Shown: positions 1-8,619, counted from the stretch's first letter. The stretch: DNA of 64,000 nucleotides from Amycolatopsis japonica (GCF_000732925.1 NZ_CP008953.1:8425001-8489000), one strand, 5' to 3'. Notes: generated by a model not told the origin, from the sequence alone. Program-made: numbers and translations.

Positions 1-2
1 AA

Positions 3-554
3 CTCGGCGTCCCCGCGCCTTCGGTGATCCCGGCGCTCTACCCGGTCGCGCCGTATCTGGCGAGCCAGACCGACGAGGTCCCGGTGCAGCACGAGCGGAC
101 CTCCGGCGAGGCCGAATGGGCCATCGTCATCACCGGCGCCGAGCCCGAGGACATCCTCCTGACCGCCGCCTGCGACCACACCGACCGCGCGCTCGAAGCG
201 CACGGCGTCGCGTGGAGCAAGAACGCCGGCCCCGACGTCCTCGCCGCCAAGGCTTGGCGGCTCGTCGACGTCCAGGACCGGCTCGACGACCTCACGCTGT
301 CCGCGTGGGCCGGGGAAACCCTGATCCAGCAAGGGAAACTCGCGGAACTGCTGCCGCCGTCGTACTGGCTGGACGTGTTGCGCGAACGCGATCTGTACGC
401 CCCCGGCACCGTGCTGATCTCCGGGACCATCCCGATGGTGCACGGCGTCGACCAGTTCGCCGACTCCTGGCGCGTCGAACTGGGCGACCCCGCGACCGGC
501 GAGACGATCGAGCTCGCCTACTCGGTGCGGCGGCTGCCCGAACCGATCGGCTGA
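3..554 (+). CDS. DUF2848 family protein, 5'-partial
   Basis: The reading frame is open from the first bases of the window, so the amino end lies upstream. A GTG at 24 is an internal codon in my reading, because the frame continues in front of it. The visible 183 residues carry the conserved DUF2848 stretch TAACDHTDRALEAHG, followed by SKNAGPDVLAAKAW and, near the end, GTVLISGTIPMV. DUF2848 proteins belong to the fumarylacetoacetate-hydrolase-like fold; no substrate is established. The gene converges on the Thg1 gene and their 3' ends overlap by about 37 bp. The family call is from motif memory and the function is unknown. Confidence 0.75.
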   Translation, partial: LGVPAPSVIPALYPVAPYLASQTDEVPVQHERTSGEAEWAIVITGAEPEDILLTAACDHTDRALEAHGVAWSKNAGPDVLAAKAWRLVDVQDRLDDLTLSAWAGETLIQQGKLAELLPPSYWLDVLRERDLYAPGTVLISGTIPMVHGVDQFADSWRVELGDPATGETIELAYSVRRLPEPIG

Positions 555-1294
555 AGCAACTCGCCCAGGAAGGCGCGATATTCGCCCTTCATCGGCAACT
601 CGCGGTCGACGCGGACGCGGCGGCGGGTCGCGGAGACCTCGACCTCTCGCACCGGATCGAAACCGGTGCGCTCGTAGGACTCCCAGTACAGCCCGACGCC
701 GCGGCGCTGCCAGGCGGGGACTTCGGCGAAATTGACGCCGTGCGCGAAGAGCAGTTCGTTCTTCTCGGAGACACCGGTGCCTTCGAGAGCCGCTCCGGCC
801 TCACTCGCCGACTTCCCCGCCTTGCGCAGGATCCAGTAGCACCAGCCGTTGAGCGCGCAGCGGGCCGCGTCCGCCTGACGCCAGGAGAAGTAGTCGACGA
901 CGTCGTCCGTCGTCGTGCCGAGCCAGACCCTGCCGTCGAAGTGCGCGGGCACCCCGGCCGCGTGGGTGAACGCGGCCGACGCGACCCCGGCGGAGATCGA
1001 CACGAGCTTCTCCACGCCCCGGCCGAACAGGCCGGCGGCGGGCGGCAGCACGAGGGAGATCTCGTCGCTTTCCGTGTACACGTAAGGCGAAGCGAACTCC
1101 GCCATCAACGCGCTCGCCGCCTCGGCCATGCAGTCGGCGAACCGGGGATCGAACGGTTTCCCGAACCGCGCTTCGGTGAACTTGGAGAAGCCCCGGCCGT
1201 CGACACGGAGTACCGTCCACGCTCCCGGCGGTACGGTCAGCCCGTGGAACCACTCGCGTTCCCGTTGCCGTGCCTCGAAATCACCGGCGTCCAT
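518..1294 (-). CDS. tRNA-His guanylyltransferase-like protein (Thg1 family)
   Basis: Thg1 enzymes add nucleotides in the 3'-5' direction to tRNA 5' ends. Bacterial Thg1-like proteins repair 5'-truncated tRNAs rather than add G-1. The 258-residue protein has the palm-domain metal-binding segment LRVDGRGFSKFT (Asp32) and the second acidic motif YTESDEISL (Asp77), as in the family. The usual length is about 230-280 residues. It starts 3 bp after the stop of the upstream kinase gene, so the two are almost certainly one transcript. The pairing with a polynucleotide-kinase-like enzyme suggests RNA 5'-end repair, which is an inference. Confidence 0.88.
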   Translation of the reverse strand: MDAGDFEARQREREWFHGLTVPPGAWTVLRVDGRGFSKFTEARFGKPFDPRFADCMAEAASALMAEFASPYVYTESDEISLVLPPAAGLFGRGVEKLVSISAGVASAAFTHAAGVPAHFDGRVWLGTTTDDVVDYFSWRQADAARCALNGWCYWILRKAGKSASEAGAALEGTGVSEKNELLFAHGVNFAEVPAWQRRGVGLYWESYERTGFDPVREVEVSATRRRVRVDRELPMKGEYRAFLGELLQPIGSGSRRTE

Positions 1295-1297
1295 GGT

Positions 1298-1750
1298 TCA
1301 CCCCCGCTCCACGACGAAACCGCCTTCACCGTCGAAACCGACGGTGTACAGCTCGTCGAAACCGTCTTCGGCGCTCGGGCGCCGCAGCCGCTTGAGAGTC
1401 GCATACAGACCGACGTCGGGCACCCGGGTTTTGACGCTCCGCCGCGCGTTGCGCTCTTGGGACCCTTCGAGATCCGGCGGGAACCAGTACCCGGAGACGC
1501 GCGCGCCGTGCCGTCGCGCGACCTCGATCAGCGGCGTCCACTCCTCCGGCGAAGGGTTGGTGTTGTCCACGACCACCGAACGGCCTTCTTCGAGCGCCTC
1601 GGCCAGCATCCGCAGCTGGCGCCGCTGCCGTTGCTTGGCGTTCGGGAAGTGGTCCTTGCTGAGGTGGACGTGCGTGTCCGCGAACACCCGCCGGAAGAAC
1701 GTCGACTTCCCGGACGCCTGCAACCCGATCAGGATCACCACCTCCGCCAT
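1298..1750 (-). CDS. PNKP-like P-loop kinase
   Basis: This is a 150-residue P-loop kinase with Walker A GLQASGKST (residues 9-17) and the strand-turn motif VVVDNTNPSPEEW (about 59-71), typical of the kinase half of polynucleotide kinase/phosphatase and related small ATPases. It probably phosphorylates a 5'-OH nucleic-acid end or a small metabolite. I chose the ATG at 1750, which places MAEVVILIGL directly before the P-loop. A GTG at 1768 would add six residues. It is the first gene of a two-gene operon with the Thg1 homologue downstream. Two IdeR-like boxes lie between it and the divergent VIT gene, so iron might influence this operon too. Confidence 0.8.
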   Translation of the reverse strand: MAEVVILIGLQASGKSTFFRRVFADTHVHLSKDHFPNAKQRQRRQLRMLAEALEEGRSVVVDNTNPSPEEWTPLIEVARRHGARVSGYWFPPDLEGSQERNARRSVKTRVPDVGLYATLKRLRRPSAEDGFDELYTVGFDGEGGFVVERG

Positions 1751-1771
1751 GTCCGCAATGTATCCCACGAC

Positions 1772-1810
1772 TTAGGTAAGGCAATAATGAATAAGGATTG
1801 CCTCAATTGA
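1772..1810. promoter_or_regulatory. Two adjacent IdeR/DtxR-like boxes
   Basis: The 19-mer TTAGGTAAGGCAATAATGA (1772-1790) matches the IdeR consensus TTAGGTTAGGCTAACCTAA at 13 of 19 positions. The adjacent 19-mer at 1792-1810, read on the minus strand as TCAATTGAGGCAATCCTTA, matches at 12 of 19. The centres are 20 bp apart, about two helical turns, as expected for paired DtxR-type dimers. The boxes lie 52 bp upstream of the GTG of the VIT transporter gene and 22 bp upstream of the divergent kinase gene. Binding is inferred. Confidence 0.55.
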
Positions 1811-1861
1811 CCGAATCACTTTCCACTCGCCTCGCGCCGTTTTCCGTGTTTCACTGAAACG

Positions 1862-2581
1862 GTGACCGAGACGGTATCGACCGAACATCCCCACGAACCG
1901 CACGCGGATCTGGGCGGCAAACTGAACTGGTTGCGCGCCGGGGTACTCGGCGCGAACGACGGGATCGTGTCGGTGGCGGGCATCGTGGTCGGCGTCGCGG
2001 GCGCGACCACGGACTCCACCACGATCGCCACCGCGGGAATCGCGGGGCTCGTCGCGGGCGCGCTTTCGATGGCTGGCGGCGAATACGTCTCCGTGAGCAC
2101 TCAGCGCGACACCGAACGCGCACAGTTGCGGCTGGAAAAGCGTGAACTGAAAGAGATGCCGGAAGCCGAAGAACGGGAACTCGCGCAAATCTACGAAGGC
2201 AAGGGCCTTTCCCCGGAACTGGCCGCCGAGGTCGCCCGCGAACTGACCGAAAAGGACGCGCTGCAGGCGCACGCCGAGGCCGAACTCGGCATCGATCCGG
2301 ACAATCTGACCAGCCCGTGGCAGGCGGCGTGGGCCTCGCTGGTGGCGTTCACCGTCGGCGCGCTGCTGCCGTTGCTGGCGATCGTGTGGACGTCGACCTC
2401 GGCACGGGTCTGGGCGTGCGCGGCGGCCGTCGTGGTCGGGCTGGCGCTGACCGGGTTCATCAGCGCGAAACTCGGCGACGCCCGGGCCGGCCGCGCGATC
2501 GCGCGGAACGTCGGCGTGGGCGCGCTGACGATGCTGGTGACGTACTACGTCGGCGTGCTGTTCGGTACCACCGTCGGCTGA
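1862..2581 (+). CDS. VIT1/CCC1-family iron/manganese transporter
   Basis: This 239-residue membrane protein has the VIT architecture. Two amino-terminal membrane segments (about 28-80) contain LRAGVLGANDGIVSVAGIVVG and MAGGEYVSVSTQRDTE. A charged cytoplasmic region (about 80-150) is rich in Glu (EAEERELAQIYEGKG), and three carboxy-terminal membrane segments follow. VIT proteins export Fe2+ or Mn2+ from the cytosol to prevent metal toxicity. The start is GTG at 1862. Two IdeR-like boxes upstream fit iron control, although repression by iron-loaded IdeR would be counter-intuitive for an exporter. IdeR can also activate, as it does at bacterioferritin genes. Confidence 0.9.
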   Translation: MTETVSTEHPHEPHADLGGKLNWLRAGVLGANDGIVSVAGIVVGVAGATTDSTTIATAGIAGLVAGALSMAGGEYVSVSTQRDTERAQLRLEKRELKEMPEAEERELAQIYEGKGLSPELAAEVARELTEKDALQAHAEAELGIDPDNLTSPWQAAWASLVAFTVGALLPLLAIVWTSTSARVWACAAAVVVGLALTGFISAKLGDARAGRAIARNVGVGALTMLVTYYVGVLFGTTVG

Positions 2582-2600
2582 CGGCGATCTCGCAGGTAGC

Positions 2601-2643
2601 GAAAGGGCCCTTCACCGCGTCCTATGCGGTGAAGGGCCCTTTC
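2601..2643. repeat. Nested-palindrome intergenic hairpin (family A-prime)
   Basis: Arms 2601-2618 and 2626-2643 pair perfectly over 18 bp around a 7-nt loop. Each arm also contains the self-complementary AAGGGCCCTT. The element lies between the convergent VIT and POT genes and could act as a bidirectional terminator. Confidence 0.9.
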
Positions 2644-2684
2644 AGCACCTCCGAGGGTCGCTCGTCAGCGCGGGAAGAAGTGCG

Positions 2685-4145
2685 TCAGTGAACGCCCTTC
2701 ATGAGCTTGCGGATCATCGGCGTCGCCACCAGGAGCGCCACACCGACCACGATGGCCACGCCGCCGACGATGCTGAAGTACGGCGCTTCGTCGTCGACCG
2801 TGTAGTACTCGGCGAGCTTCCCGGACATCGCCGTGCCGAGCGAGATCGACAGGAAGTTCAGCGCCACCATCTGCGTGCGGAACGCCTCCGGCGCGAGTTT
2901 GGTCGACAGCGAGAGCCCGACCGGCGAAAGCATCAGCTCCGCCATGGTGAACACGAACAGGATGCCGGCCAGCGCGAGCAGCGGGCTCGCGTTCTTGCCG
3001 CTGCCGACCATCGGGAGGAACAGCAGGAACGCCACGCCCATGGTGACCGTGCCGAGCACGAACTTGATCGGCGAGGACGGCTGCCGCGAACCGAGTTTCG
3101 TCCAGATCGCCGCGATCACCGGCGCGAACAGGATGATGAACACGGGGTTGATCGAGTTGACCCACGCGACCGGCATCTCCCAGCCGAAGATCGTCCGGTT
3201 CAGCCGCTCGTCGGTGTAGGCCGCGACCACGGTGAACTGCTGCTGGTACAGCGAGAAGAACGCGGCGCTCGCGATGAACATCGGGATGAACGAGTACACC
3301 CGGCTGCGTTCGTCGGAGGTGATCTTCTTGCTGCTGATGATCACCACGAAGTAGATCACCGAGATGACCGCGACGGCCCAGACGACGACATCGACGAGGT
3401 TGCCGGGGTTGATCACGCCGAACACCACGAGCAGCACGATCGCCGCGACACCCACCGCGGTGCCGCCGAAGACCAGCGGCCGCTGCGACGCGGGCAGCGG
3501 GTTGGGGATCTCGCTCGCCTTGTCGCCGAGGTTCTTGCGGCCGATCGTGTACTGGGTCAGGCCGAGCGCCATCCCGAACGCGGCGAGCCCGAAACCGACG
3601 TGGAAGCCGATCTCGCTCTGCGCGAGGCCGGTCAGCAGCGGCCCGACGAAACCGCCGATGTTCACGCCCATGTAGAAGATGGTGAAACCGCCGTCGCGGC
3701 GCTCGTCACCGGCGGCGTACAGCGTCCCGACGATGGCCGTGGCGTTGGATTTCAGCCCGCCACTGCCGACGGCCACGCAGACGAGGCCGACGCCGATGCC
3801 CGCCAGCCCCGGCAGCACGGCGAGGCTGATGTGCCCGATCATGATCAGGATCGCGCTGTAGAACAGCGTCCGTTCGGAGCCGAGCACGCGGTCCGCGACC
3901 CAGGCGCCGATCACCGCCGACAGGTAGACCATGCCGCCGTACGCGCCGACGATGCCGAGCGCGGAGGCCTTCGGCAGCGCGAGGCCGCCCTGACTGACTT
4001 CGTAGTAGAGGTAGATGGGGAGGATGCCGAGCATCCCGTAGTACGAGAAACGCTCCCACATCTCGACGCCGAAGAGGTTCGCCAGCCCTCGTGGGTGCCC
4101 GAAGAACCTCGTGTCTTGCTGGACCTCGGTAGAGGTACTCACCAT
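2685..4145 (-). CDS. POT-family proton-coupled oligopeptide transporter
   Basis: This 486-residue, roughly 14-helix transporter carries the POT signature VEMWERFSYYGM (ExxERFxYY) in helix 1, used for proton coupling, and a PTR2-type segment GGFTIFYMGVNIGGF. It would import di- and tripeptides with protons. The open frame extends to 4250, but the ATG at 4145 is preceded by AAGGA at suitable spacing, so I place the start there. It stands alone, divergent from nhaA. Confidence 0.9.
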   Translation of the reverse strand: MVSTSTEVQQDTRFFGHPRGLANLFGVEMWERFSYYGMLGILPIYLYYEVSQGGLALPKASALGIVGAYGGMVYLSAVIGAWVADRVLGSERTLFYSAILIMIGHISLAVLPGLAGIGVGLVCVAVGSGGLKSNATAIVGTLYAAGDERRDGGFTIFYMGVNIGGFVGPLLTGLAQSEIGFHVGFGLAAFGMALGLTQYTIGRKNLGDKASEIPNPLPASQRPLVFGGTAVGVAAIVLLVVFGVINPGNLVDVVVWAVAVISVIYFVVIISSKKITSDERSRVYSFIPMFIASAAFFSLYQQQFTVVAAYTDERLNRTIFGWEMPVAWVNSINPVFIILFAPVIAAIWTKLGSRQPSSPIKFVLGTVTMGVAFLLFLPMVGSGKNASPLLALAGILFVFTMAELMLSPVGLSLSTKLAPEAFRTQMVALNFLSISLGTAMSGKLAEYYTVDDEAPYFSIVGGVAIVVGVALLVATPMIRKLMKGVH

Positions 4146-4353
4146 GCCGTCCTTATCGAAGACATCGTTGTCGGTTTTCAGTTGACATGCTAGAAGCCCA
4201 CCATGTGGACGGGACACCGACGTCCGCATGGATCTTGTGGTCGCCGTCATGAACGCGAGATTTCCGCAGCTCCAGGCGTTAAAATAGTCTCAAGGTGCGC
4301 CGGGAAGTCTGGTCGGCAACAGTATTCGTCGTTGCCGAAAACCGGAGGTCGCC

Positions 4354-5553
4354 TTGTCCGGCCCGAACCGTCCCGCGAAAGTCGTCGTCGCCGAGTTCGC
4401 CCGTTATCTCCGCACGGAGACCACCGGCGGAATGATCCTGCTCGGCGCCACCGCGATCGCCCTGTTGTGGGCGAATTCGCCCATTGACGACAGTTACCGC
4501 GCCATCCGCGATTTCCGGCTCGGTCCCGAATTCCTGCATCTGAACCTGACGATCGGCGACTGGGCGAAAGACGGCCTGCTCGCGTTGTTCTTCTTCGTCG
4601 CGGGGCTCGAACTCAAACGCGAACTCGTGGTCGGTGAACTCTCCCGGTTCAAACAGGCGATCCTGCCGGTGGTCGCCGCGGTCGGCGGCATGATCGTGCC
4701 GGCGCTGGTCGCCCTTTCCGTGGGCTGGGGAACCCCGGGCATCGAACGCGCGTGGGCCATCCCGGTCGCCACCGACATCGCGTTCGCCCTGGGCGTGCTC
4801 GCCCTGACCGCGTCGAACCTGCCGAGCAGCGCCAGGGTCTTCCTGCTCTCGCTCGCGGTGGTCGACGACCTCGGCGCGATCCTGCTCATCGCGATCCTCT
4901 TCACCGCGAAGTTCGACCTCGTCGCCGCGGGTGTCGCCGTCGTCGCCCTCGCGCTGTACGCGTACCTGCAGCACCGTCGCGTCCGCAGCGCCTGGATCTA
5001 CGTGCCGCTGGCCTTGATCACCTGGGTCGCGGTGCATTCGGCCGGCATCCACGCCACCATCGCGGGCGTCGCGCTCGGCCTGCTCACCCGCGTCCGCGCC
5101 GACGAGGGCGAGGAGCACGCGCCCGCGATCCGGCTCGAACACCGGTTGCAGCCGTGGTCGGCCGCGGTCGCGGTACCGCTGTTCGCGCTGTTCGCGGCCG
5201 GCATCAAGGTGGACAGTGAATCGCTCAGCGCGGTGTTCACCACCGCGTTGCCGCTGGCCGTGCTCGTCGGGCTCGTCGGCGGGAAGCTCATCGGGATCTT
5301 CGGCGCCAGCCTGCTCGCCGTGAAGTTCAAGCTCGCGGAGAAACCCAGGGGGATGGGCTGGCGGGACATCGGGGCGCTGTCGATGCTGGGCGGCGTCGGG
5401 TTCACCGTGAGCCTGCTGATCGCCGATCTCGCGCTCGACGGGGAGGCCGTCGAGCTGGCGAAGGCGGCGGTACTGATCGCCTCGGCCATCGCCTCGCTTT
5501 CGGCCGCCGCGATGCTGCTGCACCGCAGCCGCGTGCACGCGCGCGAAGATTGA
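4354..5553 (+). CDS. nhaA: Na+/H+ antiporter NhaA
   Basis: This 399-residue antiporter exchanges cytoplasmic Na+ or Li+ for protons. The transport Asp pair is in AVVDDLGAI (Asp171-Asp172), the discontinuous-helix Asp is in VATDIAFALG (Asp141), and the family segments FFFVAGLELKREL and MLGGVGFTVSLLI are present. It starts at TTG 4354, preceded by GGAGG. The gene is monocistronic by spacing, with the holin-like gene 30-50 bp downstream on the same strand. Confidence 0.95.
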   Translation: MSGPNRPAKVVVAEFARYLRTETTGGMILLGATAIALLWANSPIDDSYRAIRDFRLGPEFLHLNLTIGDWAKDGLLALFFFVAGLELKRELVVGELSRFKQAILPVVAAVGGMIVPALVALSVGWGTPGIERAWAIPVATDIAFALGVLALTASNLPSSARVFLLSLAVVDDLGAILLIAILFTAKFDLVAAGVAVVALALYAYLQHRRVRSAWIYVPLALITWVAVHSAGIHATIAGVALGLLTRVRADEGEEHAPAIRLEHRLQPWSAAVAVPLFALFAAGIKVDSESLSAVFTTALPLAVLVGLVGGKLIGIFGASLLAVKFKLAEKPRGMGWRDIGALSMLGGVGFTVSLLIADLALDGEAVELAKAAVLIASAIASLSAAAMLLHRSRVHARED

Positions 5554-5604
5554 GAATGCGACACTCGCCGGTCCGCCGCGCCCGTGATCGGGGCACGTGG
5601 CACG

Positions 5605-6099
5605 ATGACCGGTGTGAGCAGCCCCAAGCACGAACGTACCGGCCCCGACGGCGTGGGGGCCGTGCCCTACCTCCCCCTGTCGAGCGATGACGACGTGGTA
5701 GCGAGCGAGCAGTCCCTCGGGAAACTCGTCGGCGATGCCACACAGCACGTCTCGACGCTGATCCGCGCCGAGGTCGAGCTGGCCAAATCCGAGGTCGTCG
5801 CGGAGGCGAAGAAGGGCCTCAAGGGCGCCATCTTCTTCCTGGTCGCGCTGGTCGTCGGGCTGTACAGCTCGTTCTTCTTCTTTTTCTTCCTCGGCGAGCT
5901 GCTGTCGGAGTGGCTGATGCGCTGGGCGGCGTTCGCGATCGTGTTCGGGCTGATGCTCGCCACGACGGCGGTCGCGGGGTTCCTGGGCTACCGCAAGGTG
6001 AAGAAGATCAAGGCGCCCGAGCGCACGATCAACAGCTTCAAGGACACCGCCGCCGCGTTCAAGCCGCGTCATGACGACGCGCCCGCGGACCGCGACTGA
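5605..6099 (+). CDS. Phage-holin-family (Rv3669-like) membrane protein
   Basis: The protein has about 164 residues. A soluble amino part contains an amphipathic stretch (ATQHVSTLIRAEVELAKSEV). Two hydrophobic helices follow, the first with an extreme run of seven phenylalanines (SSFFFFFFLGE), and then a basic tail. The pattern fits the actinobacterial holin superfamily III/DUF1469-type proteins. Despite the name these are not known to lyse cells. The start is ATG 5605; GTG 5614 is an alternative. The gene sits next to the EphE-like and MarP genes, as its mycobacterial counterpart does. Confidence 0.75.
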   Translation: MTGVSSPKHERTGPDGVGAVPYLPLSSDDDVVASEQSLGKLVGDATQHVSTLIRAEVELAKSEVVAEAKKGLKGAIFFLVALVVGLYSSFFFFFFLGELLSEWLMRWAAFAIVFGLMLATTAVAGFLGYRKVKKIKAPERTINSFKDTAAAFKPRHDDAPADRD

Positions 6100-6114
6100 G
6101 AAGTCTTCGAGTCG

Positions 6115-7038
6115 GTGCAGGCGACACCGGATCCGTCGATCGTCCGGATCGACGGTCCGTGGACCCATCGTGACGTCTCGGCGAACGGCATCCGGCTGCA
6201 CGTCGCCGAACTCGGCGACGGGCCGCTGGTCGTGCTGCTGCACGGGTTCGCCGAGTTCTGGTGGACCTGGCACCACCAGCTGACCGCGCTCGCCGACGCC
6301 GGTTTCCGCGCGGTCGCGGTGGATCTGCGCGGCTACGGCGACTCCGACAAACCCCCGCGCGGCTACGACGCCTGGACCCTCGCGGGCGACGTCGGCGGGC
6401 TGATCAAGTCGCTCGGCGCGCGCAAGGCCCATCTCGTCGGGCATGCCTGGGGCGGCATGCTCGCGTGGACGGTCGGCGCGCTGCACCCGCGGCTGGTCTC
6501 GTCGGTCAGTGTGCTGGGCGGCGCGCATCCGCTGGCGTTGCGCCGGGCCGTCCGGCGGCCGGGGCAGCTGCGCGCTTCGGGACATCTGTTCCGCTTCCAG
6601 GTGCCGATGGCACCGGAGAAATGGCTGGTCAAGGACGACGCGCTCGCCGTCGAGGAGCTGTTCCGCGCCTGGTCTGGTCCACAGTGGACGGACACGGCGG
6701 AGTTCGCCGAGGCCGTGCGGGCGTTCCGGCAGGCGATGCTCGTGCCGGGAGTGCCGCACAGCGCGCTCGAGTACTACCGATGGGCCTTCCGCGCGCAGTT
6801 CCGCGGCGAAGGACGCCGGTTCAGCGAAGCGCTGCGAGGCCGCTTCGCTCCCCGCGTGCTGCAACTGCACGGCGAGGAGGACCGGTGCGTCCTGCCCGAC
6901 ACCGCGGCGGCGTCCCGTCGCTGGGCCCCGGACGCCCGTCTCGAGCGCTGGCCGGGCATCGGGCACTTCCCGCATCTGGAGGCCCCGGACCGCACGTCGG
7001 CCGCCTTGCTGGACTTTTTCCGTATCCTGGAAGCATGA
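6115..7038 (+). CDS. EphE-like alpha/beta hydrolase with replaced nucleophile
   Basis: This 307-residue protein has an epoxide-hydrolase-type fold, with the oxyanion motif HGFAEFWWTW (from about 43), a cap region after 120, and a carboxy-terminal GIGHFPHLE with His at about 284. The nucleophile elbow normally reads G-H-D-W-G-G but here reads LVGHAWGGM, with Ala at about 111 where Asp is expected. An acid (HGEEDRC) and the His are kept. It may be inactive as a hydrolase or serve another role. It starts at GTG 6115 and its TGA overlaps the ATG of the next gene. Confidence 0.85.
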   Translation: MQATPDPSIVRIDGPWTHRDVSANGIRLHVAELGDGPLVVLLHGFAEFWWTWHHQLTALADAGFRAVAVDLRGYGDSDKPPRGYDAWTLAGDVGGLIKSLGARKAHLVGHAWGGMLAWTVGALHPRLVSSVSVLGGAHPLALRRAVRRPGQLRASGHLFRFQVPMAPEKWLVKDDALAVEELFRAWSGPQWTDTAEFAEAVRAFRQAMLVPGVPHSALEYYRWAFRAQFRGEGRRFSEALRGRFAPRVLQLHGEEDRCVLPDTAAASRRWAPDARLERWPGIGHFPHLEAPDRTSAALLDFFRILEA

Positions 7039-7442
7039 CCGAGCGCAAACCGACGGGCGTGTCGTTCGAGTCCTGGGTGGACAGGCAGGTCAGCGCGGCC
7101 GCCGCGAAGGGCGAGTTCGACGACCTTCCCGGCGCGGGGAAACCGCTGCCGAAGACGGACGGCAAGGACACCGCGCTGGCGTGGGTGGTGAACAAGGTCC
7201 GCGCCGAGGGGCACGACGTTTCGGCGCTGCTGCCGCCTTCGTTGGCGATCGCGAAGGAGCTCGACGATCTGCCGGACACCTTGGCTCGTGTACGTCGTGA
7301 GGCGCGGGTGCGGGAGATCGTCGAGGACCTGAACGAACGGATCCGCGCCGAGCACCGGCGTCCGGCAGGCGGTCCGGTGCTGCGGGCACGGCCGCTGGAC
7401 GTGGAAGAGGTCGTGACCTCCTGGCGCGAAGCCGCTAGTTAG
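7035..7442 (+). CDS. DUF1992 (DnaJC28-like conserved domain) protein
   Basis: This 135-residue protein opens with the DUF1992 core: SFESWVDRQVSAAAAKGEFD, then DLPGAGKPLP. DUF1992 is also found in the vertebrate J-protein DNAJC28, but no J domain is present here. Function is unknown. It overlaps the EphE-like gene by 4 bp (ATGA), so the two are translationally coupled. Its 3' end overlaps the convergent marP gene by 8 bp. Confidence 0.8.
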   Translation: MTERKPTGVSFESWVDRQVSAAAAKGEFDDLPGAGKPLPKTDGKDTALAWVVNKVRAEGHDVSALLPPSLAIAKELDDLPDTLARVRREARVREIVEDLNERIRAEHRRPAGGPVLRARPLDVEEVVTSWREAAS

Positions 7443-8619
7443 CGCAAGGCCCGGTCGAGGTGTTCGCGCTCAGCGCCGGAGCCGTCTCGACCACCGGCCG
7501 CACCTGCTCCGAGGTCAGCGTGAAGCCGGTCTCCGGATCCTCGACGGCCGCACCGAACACGACCCCGATGACCTCGCCATCGGGGTTGATCATCGGCCCG
7601 CCCGAGTTCCCGCTGCGGACCTGCCCGCGCACGGTGAACACGTCGCGCTGCACGGTGTTGGACTCGTAGATGTCCGGTCCGCGCAGGTTGATCCGGCCGC
7701 GCACTCTGGCCGGCGTCGCGGTGTACGGACCGTCGAGCGGGTAGCCGAGCACGATCGCGTTGTCGCCCGCCCGCGCCACCCGCGGCGTGAACGGGAGCAC
7801 CGGGGCCTGCAGCCTCGGCACCGCGAGCACGGCCACGTCGGCCTCGGGATCGAAGTAGACGACCCTGGCCGGGAACTTGCCCGAGGTCGACTCGATGGCG
7901 ACCTCGTCGGTGCCCGCGACCACGTGCGCGTTCGTCATCACCCGCTGCGGCGCGACGACGAAACCGCTGCCCTCCAGCGCCCGCGAGCACGAGGTCGCGT
8001 TGCCGCGGATCTTCACCACACTGCGGTGCACCTGTTTGACGATCGCGCTCGCCTGGAGCGCGGTGTCCGGCGGGCTGGTGTCCTCGACGTTCGGCTTCTG
8101 GAACGGGTCCACAATGGACGGGAAGCCCGAGGCGTCCAGCAGTTTGCGCAGTTCGCTCGGGAAGCCTTGCGCCGCTTCGGGCATGACGTCGTTGACGCCG
8201 CCGAGCACGACCGAGCTGTTGATCGACTTCGCCAGCCCCGGCACACCGGAGACGGCGGTGAGCGGGGTCGCGATCAGCCACGCGACCACGAACACCACGG
8301 CGGCCTGCACCACCGCGCCCAGCGTCTTGTCGACGCCGGAAAGCTTGTCCGGGTTGATCTTCTGCCGCAGCTTCCGGCCCGCCCAGACCCCGAGGGTCTC
8401 GCCGAGCGCGACCAGGAACACCACGGTCGCCACCGCGAAGGCGACCTTCGCCGCCGGATGCTGGAAGAGTTCCACGACCAGCGGCGCGATCTTGATCCCC
8501 GCGAGCGCGCCGAGCACCACCCCGACCAGCGAGGGGAGGGCGATGATCACCCCCTGGAACGCGCCGGACACGCCCGCCAGCAGTGCGAGCAGGATCACCA
8601 GTACGTCGACCCAGTTCAC
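7435..8619 (-). CDS. marP: MarP-type membrane serine protease
   Basis: This 394-residue protein has an amino-terminal CvpA-like domain of four membrane helices (about 1-120) and a periplasmic chymotrypsin-fold protease. The triad is readable: His232 in TNAHVVAG, Asp261 in EADVAVL and Ser339 in RSGNSGGP. Cys211 and Cys392 match the disulfide that bridges the M. tuberculosis enzyme (Rv3671c). MarP protects mycobacteria from acid and oxidative stress. It is the last gene of a run nth-tlpA-nudix-marP with overlaps or very short gaps. Confidence 0.95.
   Translation of the reverse strand: MNWVDVLVILLALLAGVSGAFQGVIIALPSLVGVVLGALAGIKIAPLVVELFQHPAAKVAFAVATVVFLVALGETLGVWAGRKLRQKINPDKLSGVDKTLGAVVQAAVVFVVAWLIATPLTAVSGVPGLAKSINSSVVLGGVNDVMPEAAQGFPSELRKLLDASGFPSIVDPFQKPNVEDTSPPDTALQASAIVKQVHRSVVKIRGNATSCSRALEGSGFVVAPQRVMTNAHVVAGTDEVAIESTSGKFPARVVYFDPEADVAVLAVPRLQAPVLPFTPRVARAGDNAIVLGYPLDGPYTATPARVRGRINLRGPDIYESNTVQRDVFTVRGQVRSGNSGGPMINPDGEVIGVVFGAAVEDPETGFTLTSEQVRPVVETAPALSANTSTGPCAN

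Noticed and set aside
24..554. GTG at 24 as the true start of the first gene
   Set aside because: The same frame continues to the first bases of the window with plausible coding sequence, so the gene is better treated as 5'-truncated.
4279..6975. An 898-codon open frame on the minus strand across nhaA and neighbours
   Set aside because: It is antisense to well-supported genes and has an Arg/Asp/Gln-rich composition with no motifs. It is a typical artefact of high-GC third-position bias.
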